A stretch of 6,458 nt of DNA from Thermoleophilia bacterium (lineage in GTDB: Bacteria > Actinomycetota > Thermoleophilia > Gaiellales > Gaiellaceae), in assembly GCA_016844515.1 (NCBI GenBank), contig JAERMP010000241.1, positions 1 to 6,458 on the forward strand, given 5' to 3'. The position numbers and the translations under genes were made by a program. The notes under the pieces were generated by a model. It saw only the letters and a list, made by a program, of their open reading frames with translations, searched no databases and had not been told where the DNA came from. Below, one piece after another: positions 6,346-6,458 of the stretch; position 1 is the stretch's first letter, and every line of letters begins with the position of its first letter.

Positions 6346-6458
6346 GTGAGGATCTCGGTCACCGTGAACGGCGAGCGGCTCGAGACCGACGTCTGGGCCG
6401 GCGAGAGCCTGCTCACGACCCTGCGCGACCGGCTCGCACTCCCCGGGTCGAAGAACGC
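6346..6458 (+). CDS. 2Fe-2S subunit of a xanthine dehydrogenase-type enzyme, N-terminal fragment
   Basis: Small iron-sulfur subunit (CoxS/XdhC-like) carrying electrons from the molybdenum centre to FAD. Only 37 codons and two bases lie in the window: MRISVTVNGERL, a short linker, then ESLLTTLRDRLALPGSKN. This is the ferredoxin-like opening of the family (VNG near residue 8, then LL..LRD.L.L.G.K), which normally leads directly into the first cysteine cluster; that cluster is beyond the edge. The start is GTG 6346, with GGGAG at 6333-6337 (8 nt spacing) as ribosome-binding site. The frame has a stop at 6310, inside the palindrome, so no earlier start is possible beyond 6313. A molybdopterin-binding large subunit is expected downstream. 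Confidence 0.85.
   Translation, partial: MRISVTVNGERLETDVWAGESLLTTLRDRLALPGSKN

Noticed and set aside
5316..6416. Long minus-strand open frame (366 residues) opposite the permease and FAD genes
   Set aside because: No recognisable family, Arg/Glu/His-rich, and it mirrors the third-position bias of the real plus-strand genes, including across the palindrome.

Overview
The window is G+C-rich, with codon third positions almost always G or C in the real genes. It reads as one purine acquisition and breakdown locus. A high-GC bacterium is certain. An actinobacterial lineage (for example Thermoleophilia-like) is my tentative guess, from the composition, the protein style and a possible leaderless gene. 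It is not proven.

Layout: bases 1-728 hold the 5' two-fifths or so of an adenine deaminase gene on the minus strand, cut by the window edge. A divergent intergenic region (729-834) carries weak promoter candidates and an inverted repeat. A plus-strand operon follows: a BMP-family (purine/nucleoside) substrate-binding protein (835-1953), a double-domain ABC ATPase (from 1956), two membrane permeases (3460-4527 and 4524-5495, sharing an ATGA overlap), the FAD subunit of a xanthine-dehydrogenase-type molybdenum hydroxylase (5508-6299), and the start of its 2Fe-2S subunit (6346 to the edge). A molybdopterin subunit is expected beyond the edge.

How the genes work together (inference from families): the ABC transporter imports a purine base or nucleoside. 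Adenine deaminase converts adenine to hypoxanthine, and the molybdenum hydroxylase would oxidise hypoxanthine to xanthine and urate. The deaminase gene faces away from the transporter operon, so one regulator could act on both from the shared intergenic region.

Three things stand out. (1) At about 3460-3475 the ATPase loses its usual C-terminus and stop codon, exactly where the first permease begins without its usual N-terminus and in another frame. This looks like a deletion or assembly junction. (2) A perfect 23-bp palindrome (11-bp arms around one A), AT-richer than its surroundings, lies just upstream of the 2Fe-2S gene. (3) A strong 14-bp-stem hairpin lies at the binding-protein/ATPase boundary. 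I see no wholly new system, RNA gene, mobile element or CRISPR array.
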